A stretch of 64,000 nt of DNA from Gracilaria domingensis (Eukaryota > Rhodophyta > Florideophyceae > Gracilariales > Gracilariaceae), in assembly GCA_022539475.1 (NCBI GenBank), contig VCMS01000022.1, forward strand, positions 124,001 through 188,000, in the 5' to 3' direction. Below, in pieces: positions 9,742 to 19,396 of the stretch (position 1 is the stretch's first letter; every line of letters begins with the position of its first letter). Below the pieces are notes generated by a model that saw only the letters and a program-made list of their open reading frames with translations, did no database searches and was not told where the DNA came from. Both the position numbers and the translations under genes were made by a program.

Positions 9742-12615
9742 ATGACGTACAAAACATCAAAGCCGTCTTCCTCGGTCATTATGGCCAACCCAGTATCAAA
9801 AGCAGAGTCTGATCGACGGCTACGGCCCGTGTTGGATGATTTATCCGAGCACAATTCAAAGCAAGCTCTAAAACATGTGAACCAAGCGCTACAAAAACGG
9901 CCCGGATGGCCAGCAGCTCGTGCTTTACGTGCTTGCGTTTATCTTCAGATGAAAAAACTTAAACAAGCCAAGGAAGAAATCAGTAAATTGCGGGAAGATT
10001 TGAGCTCCGGCCGGGTACCGATCGACGAAGATGTCGCTGCAAAGATCCAGTATTACTACCAAGAGATTGGAAACGAGGGTGGAACTGGCGAAGTTTACGA
10101 ACAAGCATGGAAGTCTGAAGTTTCCAACGTGGATCTAGCAGAAATGGCGTTCTGCTATTACGTTCGAGGTAACGCTTTTACGAGTGCCCAAAAACTCGCG
10201 ACAAAGCTTCACCGTATGACATCATCGAATACTGAAAAGTATGGGCTTTGGGCTGCTGCTGCTATCTGGCTCGATGTCGTTTATCGTTCCCGTGACGTTG
10301 AAGGTCCGACGTCTTCTCCAGATGAGCGCATCCTAAAACTAGCATGCCGAATTATGGACAAGGCTCTGAACATTCCCGTTACCCCGTCCGCTGAAGCGAC
10401 ACGGTTCGCTACTCGGCTGTATAGGGACAATATGGAACATGAGAAAGCAAAGAAGCTTATTTCTCAGCGACGATTAGTAATGGATGAAGCTGAAGTCTTG
10501 CACATCAGAGCTGACCTTCAACCTTCAGATGACCTTCGAATGAAAGATTATTGTTCTCTGCTCTCAAATCATGACAGAGACGATTGGGGCCATTGGTTGA
10601 AATACTTGGATTGCGTTGAGAAGGTTGGACTTGGTACGGACGATGCCCAGAATTTCATAGACGTTTTTGTTCAGCGAGAGCTCAAAGAGGATCGACCGAA
10701 ACGATCCCCTTTTCTTGCTCAGCTGGAACTTTTGTATCGAACTGAAGAAATCCAGGCATTAAGTATCGCTGTGTCAGATTATTTTTCTCGGTTTGGAGCC
10801 AAGACTGTATGTGCCCATGATCTTCGACCTTATTTGATGCTCTTGTCGAAAACGCCAGAGTTCGAAAAGGTTATGGATAGAATCTTGGTGATGGGAAATA
10901 AACAGGGGTTTCCGTTCCAACTGACGGCGTCATGGTTAGGACTCTGGTTTGATCGCTTAAGCCAATCACCAGCAGAACTTATGCAGTATTATCAGGATCA
11001 CTTGTCAGACAACCTAGAGTCAACGGACAGACAGAGTGGAGATGATTATATTCTTTTAGTCGCTCACAAACTGTTGCCAACGACTGGGAGCTGTCCGCAT
11101 GACCGGTATTCGAATGTATTTGCTGTGCTTCAAAGCATTGTCGTAATAGAAGTCGGATTGACTCGGAGTCCCCATAACTTCCATTTCAAGCTCCTTCTTA
11201 TTCATCTTTACAGCGAGATTGGGGCCATGGAGAGGGTGACGGAGCTCTGGCTGTCCTTAGAAGTTAAGCATATCCAGATGTCAACTTTAGCACATATAGT
11301 TCTGAAGCCCTTCTTTGAAACGGGGCATCACGATTCTTTACGCAAGATCTTTGAGGCGATGGAAATCCTTTGGCGGGAATGCGATCTGGAACTACCCCAA
11401 TGCGTGACAAAGGCATTCCAAGTCGGATCAGTTAATGCCGCTGTTGAATTTATCCTGTTCAGACAACGTCTGGAGAGATCTGCCGTTCTTATAGAATCTA
11501 TGCTGCTTGAGGCCCAGGTTGCATTGATCAGAGCGGAAGGGGAAGCATCTGGAATCGAGAATGCCCGTCATTGTCTTACTTTTGTTCCCCGGTTTACACC
11601 AGCAAGTCTTCAATCCAAAAGAATTGTTGATAATGACGATAATCGCTGCTTTAAGTTTTGGGACCTGCATAACTACGACCCCGCCGTGCGTCTGAATGAC
11701 TTAACCGTAGAAGAAGAAGAACAAGGGCGTTCATGCACACAAGTGAGAAAGGCAACGATCATCTCCGACCTTCAAGGTCTTTTGCATCTCATGCAAGTAA
11801 TAGGGCAAGAAGATGATTTTGAGTCTGATAATATGGAAGCTCCGTCAAAACCGTCTTCGAATGGACATGCTTCACGCGATCCGGAGATAATATCTGCATT
11901 GCGCGAAAGAATTGCGTCAAATCTACGCCGATCCAAAATGTTGCTCATTTCGTATACGAGCGGCTCGTCGTCTCATGAAGATGAAAACCCCTCTAACGGC
12001 CTTGATTCGGAAAGAATACTTTCGGAGTCAATGGAACTAATCAAGGCTATGCGAAACGAAGTACAAGACGCTTTGAAGGACACTGAAAACTCGGTCGCTT
12101 TGAAGGGGACAATGTCACCGGGTCAGTTACGTAGATGTTGCAAGATATCGTTTGAAATCCTGCTCATCGTATCTATAGCCATATCTTCTTTTAGCGTAGA
12201 GCTCATGAAAGGGAAGAGACGGCGGAAACGGGGAAGCACGAAGGCCTCGAAGTTTAAATCTACAGTATGTTTCGACAATGTACAGAAGGCTATCTTGGAG
12301 TATAAACGTGGAGTTTTGTCCTCATGTTCTCTAATCCAAGAGTGGATAACAGGTTCATTGGATCAAGATGCGGATTGGCTGGGAGTAGTATGTGAGAGTG
12401 AGGAGACATTGAGCGAATCTCTTACGTTTCTTCCGGAAATGATACACCCGATCAATCTACCAGATGGTAGCAAGCAAGCGAGAGGGTCAATAGGGCGATC
12501 TGCATTCTGCCATGACGTACTGGAGCAAATTCGCTCGAGCCACATGGCTTCCTGCACTCGATTATTAGAAACCTTATCGGGAGTGACGCGCCGGCTGAAG
12601 CTGGTAGATCTATAA
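9742..12615 (+). CDS. NAA25: NatB N-terminal acetyltransferase auxiliary subunit (NAA25/MDM20-like)
   Basis: A 957-residue, TPR-like all-helical protein. After a possible 13-residue extension comes MANPVSKAESDRRLRPVLDD, matching the start of NAA25 proteins (DRRLRPIYD...), so translation may begin at 9781 rather than 9742. TPR-like helices follow (QALKHVNQALQKRPGWPAAR, VYLQMKKLKQAKEEI, EMAFCYYVRGNAFTSAQKLA). The middle region (WLKYLDCVEKVGL, then HNFHFKLLLIHLYSEIGAM) also follows the family pattern. NAA25 scaffolds the catalytic NAA20 at the ribosome; NatB acetylates nascent chains starting Met-Asp, Met-Glu or Met-Asn. The length matches animal and plant orthologues (~950-1060). No catalytic activity is expected in this subunit. 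Its 3' end lies 155 bp from that of the next gene on the opposite strand. Confidence 0.85.
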   Translation: MTYKTSKPSSSVIMANPVSKAESDRRLRPVLDDLSEHNSKQALKHVNQALQKRPGWPAARALRACVYLQMKKLKQAKEEISKLREDLSSGRVPIDEDVAAKIQYYYQEIGNEGGTGEVYEQAWKSEVSNVDLAEMAFCYYVRGNAFTSAQKLATKLHRMTSSNTEKYGLWAAAAIWLDVVYRSRDVEGPTSSPDERILKLACRIMDKALNIPVTPSAEATRFATRLYRDNMEHEKAKKLISQRRLVMDEAEVLHIRADLQPSDDLRMKDYCSLLSNHDRDDWGHWLKYLDCVEKVGLGTDDAQNFIDVFVQRELKEDRPKRSPFLAQLELLYRTEEIQALSIAVSDYFSRFGAKTVCAHDLRPYLMLLSKTPEFEKVMDRILVMGNKQGFPFQLTASWLGLWFDRLSQSPAELMQYYQDHLSDNLESTDRQSGDDYILLVAHKLLPTTGSCPHDRYSNVFAVLQSIVVIEVGLTRSPHNFHFKLLLIHLYSEIGAMERVTELWLSLEVKHIQMSTLAHIVLKPFFETGHHDSLRKIFEAMEILWRECDLELPQCVTKAFQVGSVNAAVEFILFRQRLERSAVLIESMLLEAQVALIRAEGEASGIENARHCLTFVPRFTPASLQSKRIVDNDDNRCFKFWDLHNYDPAVRLNDLTVEEEEQGRSCTQVRKATIISDLQGLLHLMQVIGQEDDFESDNMEAPSKPSSNGHASRDPEIISALRERIASNLRRSKMLLISYTSGSSSHEDENPSNGLDSERILSESMELIKAMRNEVQDALKDTENSVALKGTMSPGQLRRCCKISFEILLIVSIAISSFSVELMKGKRRRKRGSTKASKFKSTVCFDNVQKAILEYKRGVLSSCSLIQEWITGSLDQDADWLGVVCESEETLSESLTFLPEMIHPINLPDGSKQARGSIGRSAFCHDVLEQIRSSHMASCTRLLETLSGVTRRLKLVDL

Positions 12616-12770
12616 CAGCTACCTTGTGCAGCGGTATGAGGTACATGTACTCTTGTTCGTATTCCGATTGCCTAAAAATGTTCACGTGGAGGTGCTTTAG
12701 AGAAGTCTTGAAGTTTCGCAGCCTTTACGAAGGGGTGAACGTTGCTCCGTTGGAGTTGGGTCCTGCACAT

Positions 12771-13427
12771 TCATCCACTCTGCGAGCGATCTTGTTCGGG
12801 AAATTGTTTGTCACTACTTGTGTTCTGTTGGTTTTCTCCTATGACAGAAATATCAACCTGTTCCTTGATCCAAACGCCTAGACGAGACTGAAGGAATTTT
12901 TCTCTGAGACGCTTCATAGGCCCGGGAAGGTTGTCACCAGCGTTTCTTCTAATGAATTTAAGAACAGGTCCTAAACTTGTTTCCATTTCCGCTCGTCTTT
13001 GCGGAACGACTTCGCGCATTACAAGTCCAAATTCTTCGAAGCTTTCTACTTCATAGAAGGATTTCAGGCCGTAAAAACTAGCAACACCCATCGCTCCACA
13101 AAGCAGAGTCCCAAGGCCGAAAGTCGTGGCTGCGAACTTCACGCCATCTAAAGAAGGTCGTACCTGCCGCGATGTTCCTTTTGATTCTTGAGACCTTCCC
13201 ATTACCAACCCCATCGGAACACCAGCCAGCATACCGAGCGAAAATACCGAAGCTGCACCAATAGCAAATGGTTTGGCTAGCGCTTCGGGAGTCAAATCGA
13301 AACCAAGTCCTTCACCACTCTCGTCGATAATCTGGAAAAGTTCATCTTGAGGAAGCGTGTTCTCTTCGGTGTTAAGCCCTGAAGGGGGTACGGCAGAATT
13401 TTGAGTGGCTTTCTCTACACTAGCCAT
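12771..13427 (-). CDS. TMEM242-like two-helix membrane protein
   Basis: A 218-residue protein from the first in-frame ATG (MASVEKATQN). An acidic N-terminal region is followed by a first membrane segment (AIGAASVFSLGMLAGVPMGL, about 78-97) and a second one (FGLGTLLCGAMGVASFYGLK, about 123-142), then EVESFEEFGLVMREVVPQRR. The order of two glycine-rich helices, a short aromatic link and a 'F..F...M..(I/V)P' segment resembles TMEM242, a mitochondrial inner-membrane factor reported to help assemble ATP synthase and complex I. The resemblance is recognisable but not strong. The C-terminal ~70 residues are an extension relative to animal TMEM242. Confidence 0.55.
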   Translation of the reverse strand: MASVEKATQNSAVPPSGLNTEENTLPQDELFQIIDESGEGLGFDLTPEALAKPFAIGAASVFSLGMLAGVPMGLVMGRSQESKGTSRQVRPSLDGVKFAATTFGLGTLLCGAMGVASFYGLKSFYEVESFEEFGLVMREVVPQRRAEMETSLGPVLKFIRRNAGDNLPGPMKRLREKFLQSRLGVWIKEQVDISVIGENQQNTSSDKQFPEQDRSQSG

Positions 13428-14229
13428 GCCCAAACAAGTTTCGAGACCGCCACTGTCCAGAACAAAGATAGGCGAATCGTTCGTACGTAAATGCTCCAAA
13501 ATTGTCTCTGCAGATGTTGGTATCCCTCACCGTTCTCACCACAAATCAGATGCGCGTAACAGATTTTTGACCGGCCAACAGTTGCACATGTAGATACTCC
13601 GAAACTCTAGGAGAAGGCTACTACTACTTCAGACAGGGTATGATAGCCGTTGTGAGTCTGATAAAACGACAACTCGGGAAATGTGCATTGTATCTGTATA
13701 TTGTACAGCGTAGAACGCTGTACAATATACGCATATACAATGCACATTTCAGTCAAAGCTACGCTGGGCGTAGCTTTGACTGAAAACCATGCGCAGTGCG
13801 CATTGCGCCCCTCTTGAAGTGTTCACAAATTTGAAGAAGTTTAAATCGGCTTTCGTTCGCATATTATGCATGCCAGATGAGCACACGTACTTCTATGGTT
13901 CGGTCCCTTCCGCACACTGCACAACGCAACGGATTGTTTGCTTCAGAGCTTCGTTCACATCTTCCTAAATTAGGAATCCTAATCCTTCAGATACGAGGTA
14001 CAGTACACGTTTTATATCACTTCTTTGATCTGCGATCAAACCGCGTGCATCCTGCAAAGCGCTCCACGACAGGATAGAAGGATAACCTTACAACAAGAAA
14101 CCGAGGACTTTGTGGATTGTGATAAACACGGTCAAGTTCACGTGATTCCGTCCTATTCGGATCGGCATTAGACATCCGGAGTGCGCCAGCACTTATCCAC
14201 GGGGCCATTCATCGTACAGCGTATGAACT
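13428..14229. other. Divergent spacer with three consecutive hairpins
   Basis: Head-to-head spacer between the TMEM242-like gene and the pseudouridine synthase. Its notable content is the hairpin array at 13678-13803, annotated separately. No further gene is supported. Confidence 0.45.
13678..13803. repeat. Array of three adjacent inverted repeats
   Basis: Three dyads follow one another without gaps. First is a long imperfect hairpin, arms 13678-13710 and 13716-13750 (gaaatgtgcattgta pairs with tacaatgcacatttc). Second is a perfect 15-bp dyad with a 3-base loop (cagtcaaagctacgc at 13750-13764, gcgtagctttgactg at 13768-13782). Third is atgcgcagtgcgcat at 13789-13803. The arrangement could be a MITE remnant, a structured transcript or a cruciform-forming regulatory site; the sequence alone does not decide. 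Confidence 0.75.
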
Positions 14230-15350
14230 ATGACATTCGGTTCCCACCAACATTGCATCACAGGGTTTGTTCTGCCATTTCTTCACACTTCGCACTCAAC
14301 ATCTTCATTTACGGGAGATTCACTTCTGCACAACGGATGTAGCTCCCCATATTCAAGACGATGGAGTGGGAAGCTTTTGTTTCCACAAACGTCTGCACTC
14401 CGGTCTGTAACCACCGCCCTTCTTTCGAATAAGACGAGGGACAGACAAAGAACTCCGTGGATTCAGCAGCCGAAAGATGAACCACAGCGACTGCAAAAGG
14501 TTCTTGCTCAAATGGGGTTTGCCTCTCGACGGGGTGCAGAGAAACTGATCGAAGACGGATATGTTCATGTCAATAACAAGAAGGTTACTCAACAAGGAAC
14601 ACTGGTAGTGCCGGGAAAAGACACAATTCACGTTGATGGAAAACTTGCCACGCCCAAGAAACCTGTGTGGGTCGCTGTGCACAAACCACGAGGAATGAAT
14701 TCACTTCCGTCAAAGAAAAGGCGTTCTGTTGACTCCGGCATTCCGACTGAGCAGAGAAAAGGGCTCATACCCATCGCTGGTATTGAAGAAGATTCCAGTG
14801 GCTTGCTCATTCTGAGTAATGACCGCACTGCTGTAGCCAAACTTAATAATCCAGACAATAACCTCATCAAGGAGTGGATTGTGGACTGCTACGGCCAAGT
14901 GCCTAGGTCCACAGTTAATGCTTTGCAGCGTGGAATCAGATTAGAAGGAGAAGAGGATATCTTTAGACCTAAGGTGAGTTACAGTTCCGGCCCTCAGAAA
15001 AGAAGAAAGACTGTTCTTCCAAAGTGTTCACAACAACAATTACTGACCTACGCTTACAGAGCTTGCAATGTCTAGGGAGTGGATATATTGAGCTTAGTCC
15101 ACGAGAAAAGGCTGTCTTAACACGCTTCATTGTTTGTGTTCGAGAGCACCGTCGTCAACTGATGAGTCGCATATTCTCAGCGGTTGGACTGACTGTCGCA
15201 CGCGCCAGTCGGCGGTCATTGGGGCCCGTTTTGTTATCTCCCCTGAAGAGAGGAGACTTTCGGTATTTAACGCCCAATGAGATAAAGGCGTTGAAGAGAG
15301 GTGTGAAAGAAAGAGCAATGAACACGGAGCGTCGCCAGGAAAACTTGTAA
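14230..15350 (+). CDS. RsuA/RluB-type pseudouridine synthase, one intron, probably organellar
   Basis: Two exons (14230-14973 and 15060-15350) give 344 residues. An N-terminal ~80-residue Ser/His/Arg-rich region looks like a transit peptide. An S4 RNA-binding domain follows (RLQKVLAQMGFASRRGAEKL, then IEDGYVHVNNKKV), then the synthase domain (WVAVHKPRGM, KGLIPIAGIEEDSSGLLIL). After splicing comes the conserved C-terminal part (REHRRQLMSRIFSAVGL, then GDFRYLTPNEIKALKRG). RsuA/RluB enzymes isomerise a uridine in rRNA, so plastid or mitochondrial rRNA is the likely target. The catalytic motif, normally GRLDxDTxGL, reads AGIEEDSSGL, so Glu lies where the invariant Asp is expected; activity is uncertain. 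Confidence 0.8.
14974..15059 (+). other. Spliceosomal intron (86 bp) in the pseudouridine synthase gene
   Basis: The donor AAG|GTGAGT is at 14974. The acceptor ...CTTACAG ends at 15059, with a branch-like tactgac about 15 bases upstream. Removing it joins two frames in phase 0 (…FRPK | SLQCLGSGY…) and restores the RsuA family C-terminus. It is the only intron in the window for which both splice sites and protein homology agree. Confidence 0.8.
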
Positions 15351-16250
15351 TTGGCGTCACATTGAGCTTATTAGTTATCTGGCAGTTTCCTTCAGGTTTC
15401 TACGTGCGTTGATGGAAGAAAACCTGGACAAACGTCTTCTTGACGCTGCCGAGACTAACAGATGGAGACATTCGCGAGTCTTGAGCAATTCCATGCTTTC
15501 GCCTTGAAAAAGCTTCTCCTACATAGGTTCAGATCAAGTGCAAAAGGTCAATTCATAGGCTTCCCATATCAATCATCGTGAACGTAAACGGTTCAGTACC
15601 GGCTCTTCGTAATGGTCTCTGTGTTTTTGGCACAACTTTGGAAGAATGCGCATAAGCCTGCGGAATCCTCCATCATTTCGGAGCAACGGCGAAAAAGAGT
15701 GATGGAGCCAAAACCTTTGTAGAATTCGACCAAAGTGCATAGTAAGCGTACCTTCTGATACCTTCGTCCTCTTGAACTGCTTTCTTCATATATATTTGGC
15801 GGTTCTCCGTTTGTATCGCACAATATTTTTTTCTTTCCCTGTGCTTGTCAAGCACTGCTTGAGCTTTTTCTGGGGAGCCCAATGTTCAACGCTGTCCACT
15901 TCGTTGCATGTTTTCCTGCACATTCGTAGGCATTGATCAACAAACGTCAGAGAAATTATCTTTCCATCTCGCCAGATCGTATTCTTGTGGCGAAAGGGTT
16001 CCGAAATGTTTGCACGTTTTGCAATTTCGTGAAACGCAGAATATACATCTCGACGACGCCCAACGATAGTGTTGTAGCGAAGTCATTCATTCATTATCCT
16101 TCCCCTACTTCCCGCTTTACTAGAACTTCATTACGCCTATACTCCGCCAAGTGTAACATGTAACAACTACACGCAGTAACAAAACGTCAACAACTACCTT
16201 CTGCACGTGCGTATCAAAGCTTTCGAGTGCCTGGTGTGTTTCAAAAACAT
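15351..16250. other. Spacer with a possible small spliced gene on the minus strand
   Basis: No gene is firmly supported. On the minus strand a frame from about 15885 to 15752 (reads KAQAVLDKHRERKKYCAIQT and on) ends at a GTACGC donor at 15751. A CAG acceptor ending at 15658 would join it in phase to 15657-15573 (LMRILPKLCQKHRDHYEEP, stop). The product would be a short, charged, helical peptide with no recognised family and no resolved start. Treat it as a candidate only. Confidence 0.25.
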
Positions 16251-17801
16251 ATGCGATCCATGGCTTTCGTCGGATTAGTATCATACTTGAAGACATGGAA
16301 TTCATTTGCACCACATTCATGCCCCGCAACGCCTCAAAGAATTTTCGGCTTGTGTTCCAGACAGAAACGCAGCAAATCGGACTATGTTGTTTGCGTGCAT
16401 GATACTGGTCAAATGCGGGTACATAGTAGTACACGTTCACCCTCCGATCAATCTGCCATCAATTCGATTGAGAACGAAACCATTTCGTTCAGAGAAGCTT
16501 ATGATGGTCGAATACCGACGTGGCTACTGAACAGACTACAAGAGATGGGTTACACCTACCCGACTCCGGTCCAGAAGTCAACTCTTCCGTTGGTCCTTCC
16601 ATCTATGAAAGGAGAATTGGGAAAGGACGTTGTTATTCATGCCCAAACAGGCTCCGGAAAGACGCTCGCGTATCTTTTACCTGTTATAGCAGCCGTTCAA
16701 CCAGCTCGCTCAGTTACTCAAGCGATGGTTGTGGTCCCAACGCAGGAACTAGGCATGCAGGTATACAAGCTATTGCGACGTCTTACCTCAGCGTTTATAG
16801 TCGATAGCAATAACTCTACCGAGGTACAAAGCAATAGAAACGCCAGTACCGCTTTCGACGGAATTGAGGAGAGTACTAAAAGGGATAAATCTCGGTTTCC
16901 CGTTCTTCCGATGCTTAACCAAGCGGATCTACGTCGTCAAAAATTGCAGTTGAGAGAAGCGGCGCCCAGAGTTGTCGTTGGAAACCCGCATCGCATTGCT
17001 GAACTGGTTCGAAGCAGACGCCTTCGCCTAGATTTGTTGAAGGTTCTAGTCATAGACGAATTCGATGCATGCTTGAACGACACTACAACCACTAGTGCCC
17101 TCCAAACTATATTATCCGTTCGAGGCCGCGAGGGACCGCGACAAACTATCCTCGCAAGTGCTACAGTGCCACAGCACAGGCACTTTCTGAAGCAATGCGT
17201 CAGTCAACGATGGACCAGATCAGATATACTACATGTATGGATCGATCAGAAGACGAACGAACGAGTCCCCGAGTCCCTTACACACTTATACGCGGTTTGC
17301 GAGAATCGTAAGAAGCTTGCTGCGTTACGAGCCTTGGTGGTGAGATTCAACTCAGAAACTGAAGTTGGAGATAACTCCGCTTTGGGCTTGAGAGCAATTG
17401 TGTTTGTGATGGCTTCTAGAAACGTCATGCAGCTTGTCGATGCGCTAAATAATGCCCTTCGACACGATTTCGTCTCAGAAAGCGAAAACCCCGTAGTCGG
17501 AATCTGGGAGGGCTCCTCAGTGTTTCACCGTAAGAACGCGCTTCAGTCTTTCAGGCAGGGAACTGCCAAAGTTTTGCTTGGGACAGATGTAGCTGCCCGC
17601 GGATTAGACATACCAGACATTTCACACGTTTTTCATTTCGACCTACCGACTGATGCTGATGCTTATTTACATCGAGCAGGTCGGGCCGGTAGACAAGGGC
17701 GACCGGGGTCTTCTATCGTTCTTGTAGCCCCCGGCGAACAATTTGTCGTGTCCCGAATCTCCAACTCGCTTGGAATCGAGTTCACTCGGTTAGGAAGATA
17801 G
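16251..17801 (+). CDS. DEAD-box-type RNA helicase, probably organellar
   Basis: A 516-residue protein from the first in-frame ATG (MRSMAFVGL). An N-terminal ~75-residue stretch rich in Ser, Arg and Asn looks like a targeting sequence. Motifs appear in order: Q-motif region (PTWLLNRLQEMGYTYPTPVQ), Walker A AQTGSGKT (about 131), PTQELG (Ia), Walker B VIDEFD (about 267; DEFD rather than DEAD), SAT (motif III), RGLDIP (V) and HRAGRAGR (VI). The enzyme unwinds or remodels RNA with ATP. A ~90-residue insert lies between motifs Ia and Ib (about 175-235). All catalytic residues are present. It lies on the same strand 0.9 kb downstream of the pseudouridine synthase. An organellar RNA-processing role is inferred. 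Confidence 0.88.
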   Translation: MRSMAFVGLVSYLKTWNSFAPHSCPATPQRIFGLCSRQKRSKSDYVVCVHDTGQMRVHSSTRSPSDQSAINSIENETISFREAYDGRIPTWLLNRLQEMGYTYPTPVQKSTLPLVLPSMKGELGKDVVIHAQTGSGKTLAYLLPVIAAVQPARSVTQAMVVVPTQELGMQVYKLLRRLTSAFIVDSNNSTEVQSNRNASTAFDGIEESTKRDKSRFPVLPMLNQADLRRQKLQLREAAPRVVVGNPHRIAELVRSRRLRLDLLKVLVIDEFDACLNDTTTTSALQTILSVRGREGPRQTILASATVPQHRHFLKQCVSQRWTRSDILHVWIDQKTNERVPESLTHLYAVCENRKKLAALRALVVRFNSETEVGDNSALGLRAIVFVMASRNVMQLVDALNNALRHDFVSESENPVVGIWEGSSVFHRKNALQSFRQGTAKVLLGTDVAARGLDIPDISHVFHFDLPTDADAYLHRAGRAGRQGRPGSSIVLVAPGEQFVVSRISNSLGIEFTRLGR

Positions 17802-18447
17802 ACCGTGTTTTTTGATCATGTGAATGAACGAGTTTCATTCCTTTTGCGGAAGGCGAGGCCCTGGTTTACTACGGGAAGGCTACCCCTGGTATGACTCCTT
17901 GTTACCGGACCGGACCGCAAGTAGTGATTGTATGTCGAAAGTGTCTAGGCTTGGAAATATATATCTGTCTCAAGGCAAGCAAGATTGCCTGTAATCATCG
18001 CGTCTTATTTGCTTCTTCTCTGCAAGATCCAAGAAAAAGCTTGTTCGAATTGGAGGCTGCTCAGCTCCATACGCATCCTAGGAGTGGTTCACTAAGAACG
18101 GGAGCCCACCGCACATGCACAAAATCTCTCACGCTGATCACGGTTATGTCGCCAACCGCCACGCATTTTGTTTTGCCCCGAAAATGATGTCTGGGATATG
18201 GGACGGATTTCATCGATATATAGAATACTATACGAACTGTAAGTCAACCACAGACTATAGTTGACGACAGGGGAACTTGGAGCAGACTTTGACCTATTCA
18301 ACCTCACGGATGGAGAATCACGACGAAATGAAGACCTCTATTAGCGCTGGCTACCCAGTACGAAAGGTACCAAAGGTACCGACGGTACCGTCAGTACCCA
18401 TAAAGCTGGTGGCGAGGTTCACGCACGGACAACGGTACTCGGTGCGT

Positions 18448-18520
18448 GCGTATCCTAAGTACTCTACTAGTACTCACTGAGTACTAGTAGAGCACTCAGG
18501 AATCCTGAGTCAGGATACGC
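18448..18520. repeat. Nested inverted repeats forming a possible three-way junction
   Basis: The outer stem gcgtatcct (18448-18456) pairs with aggatacgc (18512-18520). Inside it are two independent hairpins. One is ctctactagtact (18462-18474) with agtactagtagag (18480-18492), a perfect 13-bp stem with a 5-base loop. The other is actcagg (18494-18500) with cctgagt (18504-18510). A closed stem around two stem-loops is unlikely by chance and suggests a folded RNA or a foldback element. Confidence 0.75.
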
Positions 18521-18573
18521 CTTCAGGATGCGCAAGAGTAAATGCATCGAAGCTACGTACTGTAAACTGTTTA

Positions 18574-18610
18574 ATCCTCGTGATTGATATCATAAATCAA
18601 TCACGAGGAT
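18574..18610. repeat. Perfect 15-bp hairpin
   Basis: atcctcgtgattgat (18574-18588) is the exact reverse complement of atcaatcacgaggat (18596-18610), with a 7-base loop. It sits 50 bp after the nested fold at 18448-18520. Confidence 0.8.
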
Positions 18611-19396
18611 CGGAAGTAGCACAGATACGAGTCGTTCAATTGCAGGCCTTTAATCATGTCGAATCCTCGCTAGCATCTTGATGGAGGGCAGAGTGTATGT
18701 TCTGTAAAACTAAGGGATACGTGCAACTCGGTTTTACATGAAGTACCTCGTGCCTTAGTCTGGCCTCCTTCCCCAAAATGGAGCGATTGAGTTCGCAGAT
18801 GGATCTCCAACGGAGACCAAGAACAAAATGTTCTCAGTCTTCTAGTCGAGAAAAGACTCTCTGAAGTTTTACTTCTAATTGGATTGTCAAGCTGATATTC
18901 ACAGTAACAGCGAAAGCAAAGCTATGACTTCCTCTTCCACAACGCACCGATGCCCTCCCGGCCCTCCACTTCACACACAGCAAAGATCTGAGAATCGAAA
19001 CATCAAAATACTTCTGCTCCTAATGCTTCAGTTGCTTGTACCACATCAGCACACAGACAAACGGTACCAAACGCACTATTCTCGCGAGTATCGTTTCAAA
19101 TTATTGCTCGCATGTCACATATCCACGTTGCTTCCTAGAAGATGCTCTTTCAGCGTGGCCCATATACTCGTTGTTCTAAGCGGAGGTCTTGGACCGAACA
19201 GGCATGGAGGTATGAGGGGTTACCCGTCACAAACTTTTTGCATTCTTATACATTTACTCCAGTTCCCTTTAGAAGTCCCCAATTCGTTCCGCAAGTTCAC
19301 TCCATCCGGTTTAAGGCTGCAAAATCCTACCAACATATCAGAAGAGGAGTTCTTCCCGGGTCAAAGCCGTGATTTCCGCAGTGTAGCACTTTCAAC

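Larger units (their letters stand above)
17802..19396. other. Repeat-bearing spacer, no gene seen
   Basis: About 1.6 kb. It holds a cluster of overlapping GGTACCGNCGGTACC palindromes (18366-18398), a three-way-junction-like fold (18448-18520) and a perfect 15-bp hairpin (18574-18610). A 185-codon frame ending at 19436 starts with TTG and overlaps the next gene out of frame; I do not call it. Confidence 0.45.

Noticed and set aside
17041-17070. DEFD instead of DEAD suspected as an inactivating change in the helicase
   Set aside because: The functional requirement is D-E-x-D; variants such as DEFD occur in active helicases and all other motifs are intact.
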